From NCBI RefSeq assembly GCF_027409185.1, contig NC_084462.1, forward strand, positions 88,026,179 through 88,090,178: a stretch of DNA of 64,000 nt, read 5' to 3'. Made by a program: the position numbers and the translations under genes. The notes under the pieces are model-generated. The model did no database searches. It saw nothing but the letters and a program-made list of their open reading frames with translations, and was not told the DNA's origin. The stretch comes from Cynocephalus volans. Taxonomy: Eukaryota; Chordata; Mammalia; Dermoptera; Cynocephalidae. Below, in pieces: positions 34,931 through 47,439 of the stretch (within the stretch, counting starts at the first letter, position 1; the number at the start of each line of letters is the position of its first letter).

Positions 34931-37645
34931 TACCAATAACGAGCAAAAAGACTAAAGTAGCAATCAGCAGTCTCCCAACAAAGAAAAGCCCAGGACCAGG
35001 TGGCTTTACTGCTGAATTCTACCAGACCTTTAAATTCTCTTCAAACTATTCCAAAAAATTGAAAGAGGCCATTCTCCCAAACTCATTCTACGAGGTCAGC
35101 ATTACCCTGATACCAAACCAAAGATACAAAAAGAAAAGAAAACTACAGGCCAATATCTCTAATGAACATAGATGCAAAAATCTTTAGCAAAACATTAGGA
35201 CTCAGAATACAGCAACACATCAAAAAGACTATACACCACAATCAAGTGGGATAAATCCCAGGGATGCAAGGATGATTTAACACATGCAAATCAATAAATA
35301 TGATAAATCACATCAACAAAATCAAAGACAAAAAACATATGATCATCTCTCTAGACACTGAAAAAGCATTTGACAAAATTCAACATCTTTTTATGATAAA
35401 GACTCTTGCTAAATTAGGTTTAGAAGGAAAGTATCAAAACAAAGTATCTCAACACAGTAAAAGCCATACATGACAAACCCACTGCCAGTATCATCCTGAA
35501 AGGGAACAATACAAAGTCCACTCTCACTACTCCTATTTAACATAGTATTTGGAGATATTAGCCAGAGCAATCAGGCAAGAGAAAGCAAAAAAAAAAAAAA
35601 AAAAGGGCATCCAGATTGGAAAAGATGAAGTCAAACTGCCCCTGTTTGCAGATGACATGATCCTATATATAGAAAAACCTGAAGACTCTCCAAGAAAATC
35701 TTAGAGTTGATAAACAATTTCAGTGAAGTTGCAGGATACAAAATCAACACACAAAAATCAGTAGCATTTTAATACTCCAATAACGAACCAGCAGAAAAAG
35801 AAATCAAGAAAGCAAGCCCATTTACAATAGTCACCAAAAAAAAAAAAAAAAACCTAGGAATAAATTTACCCAAGAAGTGAAAGATCTCTACGATGAGGAC
35901 TACAAATCACTGCTGAAAGAAATGAAAGAAGACACAAAAAGGTGGAAAGACATTCCAGGCTCTTGGATTGGAAGAATTAACATTGTGAGAATATTCATAC
36001 TACCCAAAATGATCTACAGATTCTATGCAATCCCCATCAAAACATCAATGACATTCTTCCCAGCAATAGAAAAAAAATCCTAACATTCATATGGAACAAC
36101 AAAAGACCCCAGATAGCCAAAGCAATCCTGAGCAAAAAAATAAACAAAGCCTGGCACATAATACTACCTGACTTCAAATTATACTACAAAGCTACAGTAA
36201 CCAAAACAGGATGATACTGGCATAAAAACATATATTCAGACCAATGGAATGGAATAGAGAACCCAGAAATCAACCCTCACACTTACAGCCAACTGATATA
36301 TGCTCCAACAGGAGCATACATTGGGAAAAGGACTGCCTCTTCAGTAAGTTGTGCTGGGAAAACTGGGCATCCACATGTAGAGGAATGAAACTAGACCTAT
36401 ACCTGTTTCCATATACCAAAATCAACTCAAAGTGGACGAAAGACTTATATATAACACCCAAAACTATAAAACTATTAAAAGAAAACATAGAGGAAACACT
36501 TCAGGAAGTAGGACTCAGCAAAGACTTTATGAACAAGATCCCAAAAGCATAGGCAACAAAAGAAAAAATAAGTGGGATTATATCAAACTAAAAAGCTTCT
36601 GCTCAGTTAACAGAGTGAAAAGACAACCTGCAGAATAGAGAAAAAATTTGCAAACAGTTAATCTGACAAGGGATTAATACCCAGAATATACAAGGAACCC
36701 AAACAACTTAATGGTAAAGAAAAAAAAAAAAAAAAGTAACCCAATTAAAAAATGGCCAAAAGAGCTGAATAGGCATTTTTCAAAGGAAGATAATCAAATG
36801 GCCAACAGACACGTGAAAAAAATGCTCAACATCACTCAGCATCAGGGAAATGCATATGAAAACCACATTGGGATATCATCTCACCCCACTTAGACTGGCC
36901 AGTATCAAAAATACAGAGAATAACAAAGGCTGGCAAGGATATGGAGAAAGTAGAGCCCTCCTACACTGTTGGTGGAACTGTAAATTAGTGCAGCTATTAT
37001 GGAAAACAGTATGGAGGTTCCTCAAACAACTACAGATAGAACTGCCATATGAGCCAGCAATCCTGCTGTTGGGTGTATGTTTACAGGGATGGAAATCATC
37101 ATGTTGAAGGGATACCTGCACTCCCATGTTTATCACAGCTCTGTTTACTATGTGTGTGTGTATATCTATATCTATATCTATATCTATATCTATATCTATA
37201 TCTATATCTATATCTATATCTAGCACATTTTCCTTATTCAGTCGTCCATTAATGGACATTTAGGTTAGTTCCAACTCTTATATAAATATATATATAATGG
37301 AATACTACTCTGCCATAAAAAGGAGTGAAATTCTGTCATTTGCAGCATGGATGAACTTAGAGAAAATTATGTTAAGTGAAATAGCCAGGCACAGAAAGAG
37401 AAATACTGCGTGTCCTCGCTCATAAGTGAGAGCTGAAAACAAAAACAAAAACAAAAAGAATGAAAGATACAACAATCACAATAATTTCTTGAATTTTCAA
37501 AAGCAGAGAATGGAACTGAGGCCACCAGAGATGGGAAAGGAGGAGGGAGGAGTTAGGGAGAAATTGTTAAAGAGCCACAAAAAATGTTTACATTGTGTAA
37601 TGATAAAACAAAAAAACAAACAAAAATGAAAACAAAAGAATATTC
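34931..37645 (+). mobile_element. L1, RT domain to 3' end (decayed)
   Basis: Sense-strand L1 ORF2 from the [20 protein letters not shown] motif (about 34,980) through the RT catalytic FADD (35,645-35,656) and the [15 protein letters not shown] segment to the C-terminus and an A-rich end at about 37,590-37,645. It carries multiple stops and frameshifts and internal A-runs (35,588-35,605; 35,837-35,853; 36,718-36,735), so no functional protein is made. A (CTATAT)n microsatellite has grown inside it at about 37,160-37,222. Confidence 0.92.
37160..37222. repeat. (CTATAT)n hexamer microsatellite
   Basis: About 10 nearly perfect hexamer copies following a short (TG)n, inside the 3' part of the L1. 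The reading frame repeating Asp-Ile on the other strand is an artefact of it. Confidence 0.95.
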
Positions 37646-38573
37646 CCTGGCAGCCTCAAACAAAACACTTCCCAAACCAAAGTCCTCACCTCTCACCCAG
37701 CTCTTTTTCTGTGTCTGGATTCTCCATCAGCCGTTCAAGCCAGAATCTTGATATCATTCTAGATCCTTCTTCTCTATTGCCCCTCCCCTGTCCCAAACCC
37801 ATGTGGCCACTGACTGCCATTTGTCCCATCTCAGAATTGCCTCTTAGATCTGTTTCCTCTTCTGGGTTTCCATTGACACTGTGTTTGAAGAGTAGGGGAC
37901 ATGGCAGCATGGGATGTGAGATAAAGATGAACAAACACAGTTTGTGTCTACACTCAGGAAGATCTTGAAGAGCATGTTCAGGGCTTTATAAAATAAATAA
38001 ATAAATAAAAATATTTTACTTTAGTGATAATTAAATATTGAATATAATTTTGATACAATTCCTAAGGGCTCTTCATTTCTAGATAAATATTGTAACTTCC
38101 CTCCCAAAGCTACCATTTCTTTTCTGGAAAATTTTTTACCTGATTTCTGAGGTTTTGTCCACCATTCTTTATTAAGTGCTTACTCAGTTTCTTATCTGAA
38201 TAGTTCTGATGTCACTTGTATAGCTGACACATGTTTTCTACATGTATAGTACCATACAATACAATTCCAGTCTTACTGGATTGATTACATGGATTATAAT
38301 TTTGAATTTTATGGATTGTTTAGATGTCCTTTTGATTTTTGTATAAGAAAATAATTTTCTTATTTTTTTATGTGTGCCAATTAAAAGTCAGTAAAGCATT
38401 CATTTTTGTATTACTGTTTTTCATGATCATTCTAGACTTACCGTCTTCATCACAACTCTCAAGAATTAAGTTTAAATTGCATTCATTTATTTTGCTGTAG
38501 GAAAGTATCATATATTAAGAAAGCTCTCACGAGTGAAACTATAGTCTTTCCTTTTTTAAAAATCCTTGTTCAA
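37646..38573. other. Intergenic, nothing recognised
   Basis: Mixed composition to about 37,980, then AT-rich. No gene seen. Confidence 0.5.
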
Positions 38574-38670
38574 AGGCTGGCTGGTTAGCTCTGTTGGTTA
38601 GAGCATGGTGCTGATAACAAGGTCCAGGGTTCCATCCCTGTACTGGCCAGCCTCAAAAAAAAAAAAAAAA
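38574..38670 (+). mobile_element. tRNA-Ile-type SINE monomer, close to the tRNA
   Basis: GGCTGGCTGGTTAGCTCTGTTGGTTAGAGCATGGTGCTGATAACAAGGTCCAGGGTTCCATCCCTGTACTGGCCAGCC plus an A17 tail. The A box, Ile-type (GAT) anticodon position, B box and 3' end are all clear. It lacks a few bases at the variable loop. Confidence 0.9.
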
Positions 38671-38829
38671 AGTCCTTGGTCTGCCAGAGAACTGACTGCT
38701 TCCAAACCTTTCTACCTAGTATCACAGAGACTCAGGGTATCAAACACAGAAGCTTATTATTAAATGTGTTCAGTGCCTTGTTGGGTATAATTTAATACTC
38801 ATTAGTTTTTTGTTTTGTTTTGCTTTAAT

Positions 38830-39880
38830 GAAAACTTAAAAACATACAGAAGAGCATAGAGAATAAAATGACAAACGTCCATGTACCTACCACCCAGATT
38901 TAATGAGTCTTAAGTTTGTGTTCTTTACCTCAATTCTTTAAGAAGCAGAATGTTACAGATGTAGTTGGAGTCTCATTGTTTTCTTGCCTGGTCCCTCCCT
39001 CCCTCCTAAAAGATCTCTCGGTCTCTCCTAAAAGACAAACACTATTAACCTCTATCCTGAGGTTGAGATGCTGCTTTCTACCTACATTTTTACATTATGC
39101 TTTCACTATGTACCTGATTTCAGAAATATATGGTAGAGTTTTGTGTGGTTTTTAAACTTTGTTAAGGCTCTCACACTACACCTGTACCATTCTGCATGCT
39201 GATTTTTCAGTTAAATGGTATTTTAGACATTCAGATTAATTCTTGAATGTCCAATCATTCGTTTTGACTTATATAAAATTAAGAATATACCATAATTTAT
39301 TTATCACTTTTTCTATATAGAAATGCCACTTCCTAACACTAAGGTCAAGGGTTCGGATCCCCATACTGACCAGCAACAAAAAAAGAGAAATGCACTTCCA
39401 ATTTTTACTGTTATAAATAGTGCTGAAATGAACATCCTTGTATATTTTCTCCTTATGTACAGACACTAGGCTTCCCCAAGGTGTGTACCTAGAAATGGAA
39501 TTGTTTGGTCTAGGTAGACAACTTTACTAGATATTATCAAATTGCTTTCTAAAATATCTGTGAAGAGTGCATAGTAATGAGAATTTTCATTTTCCCACAT
39601 TTCACAAACCCTTGATACTGTTCCACTTTAACATTTTGGCCAGCCCACATTGACATGAAATTTTTTCCTCTTATTTGCATTTCCCTTATTACCAGCAAGG
39701 TCAAACATTTTTCCCTGTTATTTCTTGCCCATGAAAGTTTGTTCTTCCATGAATTGCCAGTTCGTGGCCAGTTTTGTCGTTGGGTAGTTTTTCTTACTGA
39801 TGTGTTGAAGTTTAATATCTTTCTGAAAACTAAACTAATCTTTGCCTTGTTGTATAAGTTGTAAATATCTTCTCCCACTG
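38830..39880 (-). mobile_element. Antisense L1M 3' region, interrupted by a SINE
   Basis: CATGTACCTACCACCCAGATTTAATGAG, then AATAGTGCTGAAATGAACATCCTTGTATA and CCTAGAAATGGAATTGTTTGGTC are antisense L1M 3' phrases. A truncated SINE sits at about 39,333-39,387. Confidence 0.65.
39333..39387 (+). mobile_element. 5'-truncated tRNA-Ile-type SINE
   Basis: Only the 3' half is present: CTAACACTAAGGTCAAGGGTTCGGATCCCCATACTGACCAGC plus A-tail. Flanked by AGAAATGCCACTTCC and AGAAATGCACTTCCA, a near-perfect target duplication. Confidence 0.82.
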
Positions 39881-41400
39881 CCCAATGTTTTTAAAAACAG
39901 TTTGTATCAGCTGTGATATTAGGAAAAAGAGAAAAAAACCCTTCATTGATATTGTCTCATTTAGTACATTTATTAATGCTTCTTTGTGAAAGTCTCAATG
40001 CCAGGCTGAAGGAGAATTCCAAGAAGTTTTACGAGTACATGAATCTAATACCCAAGCAGTCTATAATTAATGGTGGAATGCAATTTTAATTTACAACTTT
40101 ATCCTTTTTCTTTGTCTGTTCAACACTACCTCCTTTTTATAATTAATGCTTTTCCAGGTAATTAGTGAGGAAAAGATTTAATTTTCACACTTAGTATTTT
40201 TGAAAGATGTAATATACTACCTAATATAGTGTTTTTCAATACTTGCTCTTTTTCTTTTGATATTTTATAGTTGTCTATTTTGAATTATATTTGAAAGAAC
40301 AATAAGTGGATTATTGCATATGATGTTTAGTCAAGTGTTTGGGAGCATTTAGCAAAGCCTCCAAAAATCAGAACTCCATTAGCCCCCTGGTCTTGCAGCT
40401 CTGGCATTTTAGGAGTCAAAGACAACAGCAGTTTGGGGTGATAGAAAGTACAGTGGTACTGAGAGTCTTGGGTTCAAATCCTGTCTTCTTCAAATATTCT
40501 CTTGTGTAATTTTAGCCAAGTTTTCAAATTTCCTTGAGATTCAGTTTCTCAAGGATGGGGTTGAAGATGGCTTGGATTAGGTTGTTGTAAAGATTGAATC
40601 AAACAGTGTGTATGAAAAGTGCAGGGCATAGTGCTCAGTGCGTCATAAACATTCTTAAATATATTTTGAGGAAATACGTAGTGAGGCAAAGCTGTATTAA
40701 AGGTACGTAGAGGTCAGTCATCTCAGGCCCACTCTCTTCCTAGTGGCAAAAAGGTGTGATTTTCTCTGGTCCCAAGGCTGATGCTCTGTCAACTCTGTTA
40801 GCATGCTATACGCTTCCCAAGTGAGCTCTTAGGCCTGATTACTCTTTGCACAGCTGCATCCTCTCTGGCGGAAGATGGACTTCCTTAGACTGACCCTACT
40901 TCACATCTATCCCCAGTGTCTATTCAGGCGCCAGAAATGCCATTACTATGGGCACAAAAATCTTTCAATACATTGTTGAAGATAAAACCAGTTCTTCAAC
41001 TCTAAGCAGTTCCTTGGGTGGTGTACTCCCTGTCTCAAGCTGTTGTAAATCCCTCTCGTTTTCTTGTTAACACACTTCACTTCTGGTTAACGCTTCCCTC
41101 ATTTATCAGGCACGCATTGTACTTCTTTGTGGAATTTCTCCGTGAAGTTAAGAATTCCATGTTTTATTTTTGTTTTTGCCTTGCTTTTGCCTGGCTTCAA
41201 GGTACATCCCACTAACTTCTTTTCCTAATTTCAGCTATAAGGAAGAGTGGAACAGATGTGGAAGACTTCACATCTCAATTCTTCTAAGGAGAACTCAATA
41301 AAACATTCCAAACAGTTAATTGTGTAAAAGTACAGAACTGTCGCTAAAACTTTTAGTTTAATTATTTTATTTACTCTGTGCAACATCTCTTAAAAGAGAA
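39881..41400. other. Intergenic, one MIR
   Basis: Contains a sense MIR (about 40,440-40,660: CTTGGGTTCAAATCCTGTC, TTTAGCCAAGTTTTC, TTGTTGTAAAGATTGAATCAAAC, AGTGCAGGGCATAGTGCTCAGTG). The rest is unrecognised. Confidence 0.6.
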
Positions 41401-41429
41401 AGGAAACAGAACTCACGGTCCCCACATGT

Positions 41430-41740
41430 GGAGAGATGAGGAAACACTGATAAAATACTTCATCCTTCAGGAGGGCATTTTGTAAAATAGATTCAAACTC
41501 TTTGACTCAGCAATACTACTTTAAGGAAATATCTAAGAGTGCAAAATTGGTTTATCTCATTCTTACTAATAGCAAAACAATCACTCAAACCACCACCACC
41601 AACAACCCCCCCCCCCACCACAAATGTCCAATATAGGAGTCGGTTAAAGAAATAGCAGTATGTCCATGTGACAGAATACTATGCAGACATTAAAGTGTTA
41701 AACAGGTCCTTTCCCTAAAGTACAGGATGATTAAATTTTC
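41430..41740 (+). mobile_element. Old LINE 3' remnant
   Basis: CAAACTCTTTGACTCAGCAATACTAC, TTAAGGAAATATCTAAGAGTGC, CAAATGTCCAATATAGGAGTCGGTTAAAG and GACAGAATACTATGCAGACATTAAA are typical of an old L1M 3' region. It includes a C-rich run at 41,606-41,619. Confidence 0.65.
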
Positions 41741-43440
41741 AAACAGTGTATGTACATGTGTGAGTGTGAGGTGTGCAATGTCTCTCCCGAGAGGGAGTTA
41801 CGAGTGGGGGTAGGTACAGTGTGAGTAGGAGCATGGTAGGTGGCAGGAGGTGTGGAGGAAAAGGATGACTGTGGATGGGGAGGGATGGGGAATGAACTGT
41901 GAGGACTCCAAATAGACAAGCATCTGGCAGGCTATGTGACGTGTCATCCTTGCACATTTATCTCAATATTCACTTCTTGATAAGCTCAGCCAGTTTCACA
42001 GCTTTAAACTTCATCGGTAGGCTGATGACTCCCAAATTTATATCTCCAGCCCAGGCTTCCTCCCATCAACTCCAGACTCAACCAGCTACTTACTTGATGG
42101 TTCCACCTACACATCTAATAGACATCTGAAACTTGACAGGCTCAAAACTGAACTCCTCACATGCCTCTCAAAACCTTCTTCTCTTATAATCATTCCTGGT
42201 CTGGCAGTTAACAACTCCATCCTTCCTGTTACTTGGGCCTCAAACTTTGAAGCCATCCTTGACTCTTTTCCCTGTTTCATATCCCACATCCAAGCCATTA
42301 GCAAATCTTGTTTGTTTTACTTTCAGAATATATCTAGAATCCGATCACTTCACACTGGCCTATTAGTACCACCACCATCTCTTATCTAGCTATAATAGCT
42401 TTGTATCTGATCTCCGTTTCTGCTAATTTCTCTTACTATTCTTTGCCCATTTTTCTATTAGAGTGCCGGTCTCTTTTTCTCAATTCAGAATTCTTCATAT
42501 ATTAGAGAGATTAGCCCTTTGTGCTATGATCTGCGAATATTTTTTCTCAGTTTGTCATTTATTTTATTTTTTTCAAATTTTCCTTATGGATTTTTTCTAG
42601 GTTTTTGAAATAACCTTTTTTTTTTCAAAGTTAATATGTGCATTATAGGAAACTGAAAATCACAAGAAGCAAAGAACAAAGGCTTTCACAATCACAAGCA
42701 GTTAAAGTTTAACGTGTCCTTCCGGGTCCTGTGTGTGTATATACACAACATCCAATTTTATGTGATTGAGATCATATGGTATGTATCATGCTTTTTCACA
42801 CATTATGAATATTTACCAATTCAAAGTTGCAAAGATCTGTGAGTATTTTGATAACCAAGAATATACTACACTAACTCAGTCTGTTAGAAAAAAATCTAAT
42901 CTGTCTCAGGAAGTTGGTAGCACAAAAGAAAGAAATAAAGGAAGAAAGAAAAAAAGAAAATAAAAAAATGTAATACTGCCTTTCTTCACGATAAAAATTT
43001 CATAGAAAACAAAAATGGCAACAGGCCTCTAGATAGAAGAATTGGCAGAGATATGATTAAAATACTACATTCCCTTAATGCTCAGTTTAAAATGAGCATA
43101 AAGTGAGAGTATACTGAGGATGTTTCTAAGAATATTTGATCAGATCTAGACTATTAAAATATTAGCAATAAGGTATATTTCCACTGAATTACTTAATGTT
43201 TTCCTACAGTTCAGCCAAAAGAGATGCACAACCCTCCATGGATATTATCAAAATGTAAATATGAAAACATCTGCATACATTGCTCCCTTCATATTTCCTT
43301 CTACCCTGGGTTTTGTTTGTTTGTTTGTTTTAATGTGATTGAATTTATGGTGTCTGGTTTTTGAGCCATAGTTATAAATGTATTGTTCACTCTGAGATTG
43401 TCCAGGAAGGCTCTTTAATTTTCTTTGTGTAATTTCCACT
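41740..43440. other. Intergenic, partly an unassigned old repeat
   Basis: About 41,990-42,400 (TGATGACTCCCAAATTTATATCTCCAGCCCAGGC; AACTCCATCCTTCC; AGAATATATCTAGAATCCGATCACTTC) resembles a recurrent mammalian repeat whose name I cannot give. The rest is AT-rich and unrecognised. Confidence 0.45.
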
Positions 43441-44190
43441 TTCTTTTTTTTTAAAACAGCTCTACTGAGGTATAATTGATATACAAAAAAATGCTCATAT
43501 TTAATGAATACTATTTATGAGTTTAGACATATGCATACACCATGAAACCCTGCATTACCTTGATTGCGGTGATGGTTTCATGTAACTGTATGTTTTTATA
43601 TTTTACGTTTAAAATTCTGACTTTTTTGGAATTTAATCAAGTACATGCTGTGAAGAATGGATCTAACTTATAAAAATGGCTACACCTTGTTCTAGCACAA
43701 TTTATTAAATAGTTCGTCTTTTTCCTTCTGATCTGAGATGTTATCTGTTACATGCTAAATTCCTGTACGTATTTGGATTTATTTATTCCTTTTGTTTGAC
43801 TCCTCATACACCAGTATCTCATTGTTAATTATTGATGCTTCATATTATATTTTAATACTTTCTGAGTAAAAACAGAACGTTCTCATTACTCTTTGTTTGC
43901 AGAGTTTTCCTAGTTATTCTAGCTTATTTATCTTTACTTATAAGCTTTAAAAGTAGGTAGTGAACTCCAAAACAAAACACCCAAAAAGCCTGTTGGTGTT
44001 TTCACTAGTATTGTGTTAAATTTACAAATTAACTTAGGGAAAATTGTTATCTCTGTGACGTTGAATCTTATTCTCTAAGAACATGGTATATCATTCCATT
44101 TTTATAGGTCTCCTGTGATATCATTCAGTAGCAATTTAAAAAATCTATTATGTTCAAGGAAATAAAAGTCAAGATTAAAAAATTTGTCAG
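43441..44190 (-). mobile_element. Antisense L1M-like sequence
   Basis: CAGCTCTACTGAGGTATAATTGATATAC and the following AT-rich text are antisense L1M-like. Boundaries are unclear and confidence is low beyond the first 150 bp. Confidence 0.45.
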
Positions 44191-44191
44191 G

Positions 44192-44364
44192 GGGCCGGCC
44201 TGTGGCTCACTGAGGAGAGTGTGCTGCTGCTAACAACACCAAGGCCACAGGTTCGGATCCCACATAGGGATCGCCGGTTAGCTCACTTGGGAGAGCATGG
44301 TACTGACAACATCATGTCAAGGGTTAAGATCCCTTTACCCGTCATCTTTAAAAAAAAAAAAAAA
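44192..44364 (+). mobile_element. Dimeric tRNA-Ile-type SINE
   Basis: GGGCCGGCCTGTGGCTCACTGAGGAG ... GGGATCGCCGGTTAGCTCACTTGGGAG ... CCTTTACCCGTCATCTTT plus A-tail. Flanked by AATTTGTCAGGG / AAATTGTCAGGG. Confidence 0.9.
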
Positions 44365-44958
44365 ATTGTCAGGGAGTTGAAAACTGTAAATAAGCAAACA
44401 AACAAAAAAATGAAACTTCTACAACTGAAAGACAATACAACAACTGATATTAAACAAATTTTAAAAAACCCTTATATTAAGCAATTAATAAATGGTTTTA
44501 TCATCATCATATTAGATACATTTGGAGAGAGAACCCAAAAGTAGGTCTGAAAAAAATTTCCAAACTCAGGGAGACAAGAAGATGGAAAATAAAGAATATA
44601 ATATAATTATATATGAAATAAGGTAAAAATGTTTAGCGTAGGCATAATCGAATTTGGAGAACAATAGAAGAGAGATAATGGAGCAGAAGAAACACTTGAA
44701 GAGAAAATAACATGCTTTTCCATTTAAAGTAACTGACTTGGTGTTCAGTACTTTTTATGTGCTAAATAAATGTCAGCTGTTATCATTGTCAATATTATTC
44801 TTCCCGCCCTGTTCCTATGAAAGGTTTATTGGCAATACGACTGCAGTCCAAATCCACTAGGCCATTTTTTCACTAAAGACTTTATATTCTTCAGGCATTC
44901 CCTTACATCGACAACTTTATTGAGATATAATTCCCACACTATAAAATTCCTGCATTTA
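44365..44958. other. Intergenic, nothing recognised
   Basis: AT-rich, no gene seen; the last 60 bp begin another antisense L1M-like piece. Confidence 0.5.
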
Positions 44959-45131
44959 TTTATTTATTTTTTTAAAAAGATGACCAGTAAGGGGATCTTA
45001 ACCCTTGGCTTGGTGTTGTCAGCACCACGCTCAGCCGGTGAGCGAACCGGCCATCCCTACATAGGATCTGAACCTGTGGCCTTGGTGTTAATCAGCACCG
45101 CACTCTCTGGAGTGAGCCATAGGCCGGCCCT
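44959..45131 (-). mobile_element. Dimeric tRNA-Ile-type SINE
   Basis: Minus-strand dimer (GGGCCGGCCTATGGCTCACTC head). Flanking duplication TAAAATTCCTGCATTTA / TAAAATTCCCGCATTTA (44,942-44,958; 45,132-45,148), one mismatch. Confidence 0.9.
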
Positions 45132-45148
45132 TAAAATTCCCGCATTTA

Positions 45149-45610
45149 AAGTGTAAAATTCAGCAACATGGATGAGCCTGGAAAACATTATGTTAAGTGA
45201 AATAAGTCAGGTTCAGGATGATAAATAGTGCATGTTCTCACTTATATGTGGGAACTTAAGAAAGTGAGCTCACAGAAGTAGAGAATAGAATAGAGGTTAC
45301 TAGAGACTGGGAAGGGTACCGGGCCACAGAGAGAGGTTGATTAACACACAGAATTACAGCTAGATAAGAAGAATAAGTTCTAGTATTCTCTAGTAGTGCT
45401 AGGTGTCTATAATTAACAAATTTATTGTATATTTTTCAAACAGCCAGAAGAGAGGAGTTCAAATGTTCTTATCACAAAGAAATGATAAATGTTTATAGCG
45501 ATGAACATGCTTATTAGCCTGATTTGATCATCACACAGTGTATATAGGTATTGAAATATTACTCTGTACCCCATAAATATTTGCAATTATTACCTATCAA
45601 TTAAAAGAAA
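45149..45610 (+). mobile_element. L1 3' end remnant (sense)
   Basis: CAACATGGATGAGCCTGGAAAACATTATGTTAAGTGAAATAAG, GTGCATGTTCTCACTTATATGTGGG and the AATTAACAAATTTATTGTATATTTTTCAA text are L1MA-type 3' end, with AAAAGAAAAAAAAC at its end. Confidence 0.8.
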
Positions 45611-45644
45611 AAAAACAAAAATGCATACAATTCAATGAATTTTA

Positions 45645-46400
45645 GTACTGCAGTGGCTGAGGGAAGACCTCCCCTTCAGCCCCCTGAAGGCTCTCTGAAA
45701 AATCAGCTGACATACACAGATTAAAAGAAAAAGAGGCATAACAATTGCTTTTTTGGGAGGGCAGCTGGCCAGTACGGGGATCTGAACCCTTGACATTGGT
45801 GTTATAACACGGCATAACGAATTTATTTGATCATAGTTTTATGTGACATGGGAGCCTTCAGAATGAAGACCCAAAGGTATAGGGAAAACTGCCCGTTTTT
45901 ATGCTTAGATTCTATGAAGCAGGGACAGTCTTATAAAAGTGTGACTGGACAAGAAAAGTATGATCTAATGCTAATAGACTGAGTGGGGAAATGCAGCAAG
46001 GCCTGCCTGCTCAGACTCTTCTTGGCCTCTTTGTGTAGCATTTATTCCTCCACTCTATGGGGTAGGATCCTCTCAGGAATGGGGGTTTTATGACCTACAA
46101 TCAGACAGGTAGGTCAGAGAATTTCTTTATGGCCAGCTCCAAGACAGAAAGGTGGGGGATGATCAGAATATAATTTTAGTCTTTAGGGCTGGGGAAAAGG
46201 GGTTCTGGTTTCTATGTCCCACCTTGGGGAAAAGAGATTCTACTATGCATTTTCCATGAACTTTTTGAAGACCCCTTGTAACTGCTATGGCTTGTCTCAG
46301 GGGAGAATGAGGCTGAGACAGGAGCCCAAGAGAAGTTCAGAGGAAAATTTTGCTTTTCAGGCTGCTTCTGAGGTTTTCACTTCAGACACTGCTTTCTGAA
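45645..46400 (-). mobile_element. Old LTR-like repeat, interrupted by a SINE
   Basis: CTGAGGGAAGACCTCCCCTTCAGCCCCCTGAAGGCTC, GACATGGGAGCCTTCAGAATGAAGACCCAAAGG and GGGAAATGCAGCAAGGCCTGCCTG resemble an old LTR; AATAAA on the minus strand at about 45,821 suggests its orientation. Family not known to me. The stretch 46,240-46,265 (TTTTCCATGAACTTTTTGAAG) matches one end of the MITE seen at 18,017. Confidence 0.45.
45742..45810 (-). mobile_element. tRNA-Ile-type SINE fragment
   Basis: Minus strand: AACACCAATGTCAAGGGTTCAGATCCCCGTACTGGCCAGCTGCC plus A-rich tail; 5' part missing. GGCATAAC on both sides. Confidence 0.78.
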
Positions 46401-46414
46401 TCCAACAGTATATT

Positions 46415-47190
46415 CACAGAGTTGTGTAACCATCACTATAATCGACTTATACATTTTCATCAGTCCCTGTCCTTCCCGCCCAATAAAAAGCTGTTCCCCT
46501 TAGCCATCAGCCTCCAACTCCCTGTTCACCCCTAACTCCTGGTAACCACTAATCTACTCTCTGTCTCTATGGATTTGACTATTCCGGGTATTCTGTATAA
46601 ATGGAATCATACAATATGTGGTCCTTTGTGACTGGCTTCTTTCACTTAGCATAATGTCTTCAAGCTCATGGATAAGTATTCTTCATTCCTTTTTATCGTG
46701 AAATAATATTGTATGGATATACCACATTTTATTTATACATTCATCTGTCGATGAACATTGGGTGGTTTTCACTTTTTGTCTATTATGAATAATGCTGCTA
46801 CTAGCATTCATGCATGAGTTTTTATGTGGGCATGAATTTTTATTTTCCTTGGATATATTCCTAGGAGTAGGAATTGCTGGGTCATAAACGAATGTATGTT
46901 TAGCCTTTATTTTTTCTTTTTGGCAACTGGCCTGTTCAGGGATGGGACCTTGGACCTTGGCATTACCAGCACCATGCTCTAACCAACTGAGTAACTGGCC
47001 AGCCCTGGTAAGCCTTCTGAGGAACTTCCAGAATGTTTTCCAAAATGGCTGCACAATTTTATATTCCAACCAGTAATGTATGAGGGTTCCAATTTCTCCA
47101 CATCCTCACCAACAGTTGTTATTATCTTTAAAAAAATATTATAGTAAGCCTACTGTATGTAAAGTGATATCTCATTGTGGATTTCTCAGT
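46415..47190 (-). mobile_element. Antisense L1M 3' region, interrupted by a SINE
   Basis: GTGTAACCATCACTATAATCGAC, TAACCACTAATCTACTCTCTGTCTCTATGG, AATGGAATCATACAATATGTGGTC, AATGCTGCTACTAGCATTCATGC and TTGCTGGGTCATAAACG are classic antisense L1M. A SINE is inserted at 46,910-47,005. Confidence 0.85.
46910..47005 (-). mobile_element. tRNA-Ile-type SINE monomer
   Basis: Minus strand: GGGCTGGCCAGTTACTCAGTTGGTTAGAGCATGGTGCTGGTAATGCCAAGGTCC ... CTGAACAGGCCAGTTGCC plus A-rich tail. Confidence 0.85.
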
Positions 47191-47439
47191 AGCAATTTAA
47201 GAAAACCATTTTATTGCAAACTCACAATGTTGGAGTGAGCAAGACAGGCCATGTTGGGACCTAAAAATCACATGGGCTGTAAAAGATTTTAAAAGGACAC
47301 AGTTTTTTTCTTGGCATGCATTTCTCTGAGTTCTCTCTTTTCCCATGGTTATTTGATATTTTGAACCTTGGTTATGGAGCAAGATGACATCTTTATTCTT
47401 ATTATTCTGATACTATCTATCTGAAGATAGCATAAGATC

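Noticed and set aside
36876..37259. Minus-strand frame with repeated Asp-Ile
   Set aside because: Translation of the (CTATAT)n microsatellite.
38574..38670. Possible functional tRNA-Ile gene
   Set aside because: Extra 5' bases, a shortened variable region and an A-tail show it is a SINE. The same holds for the other copies.
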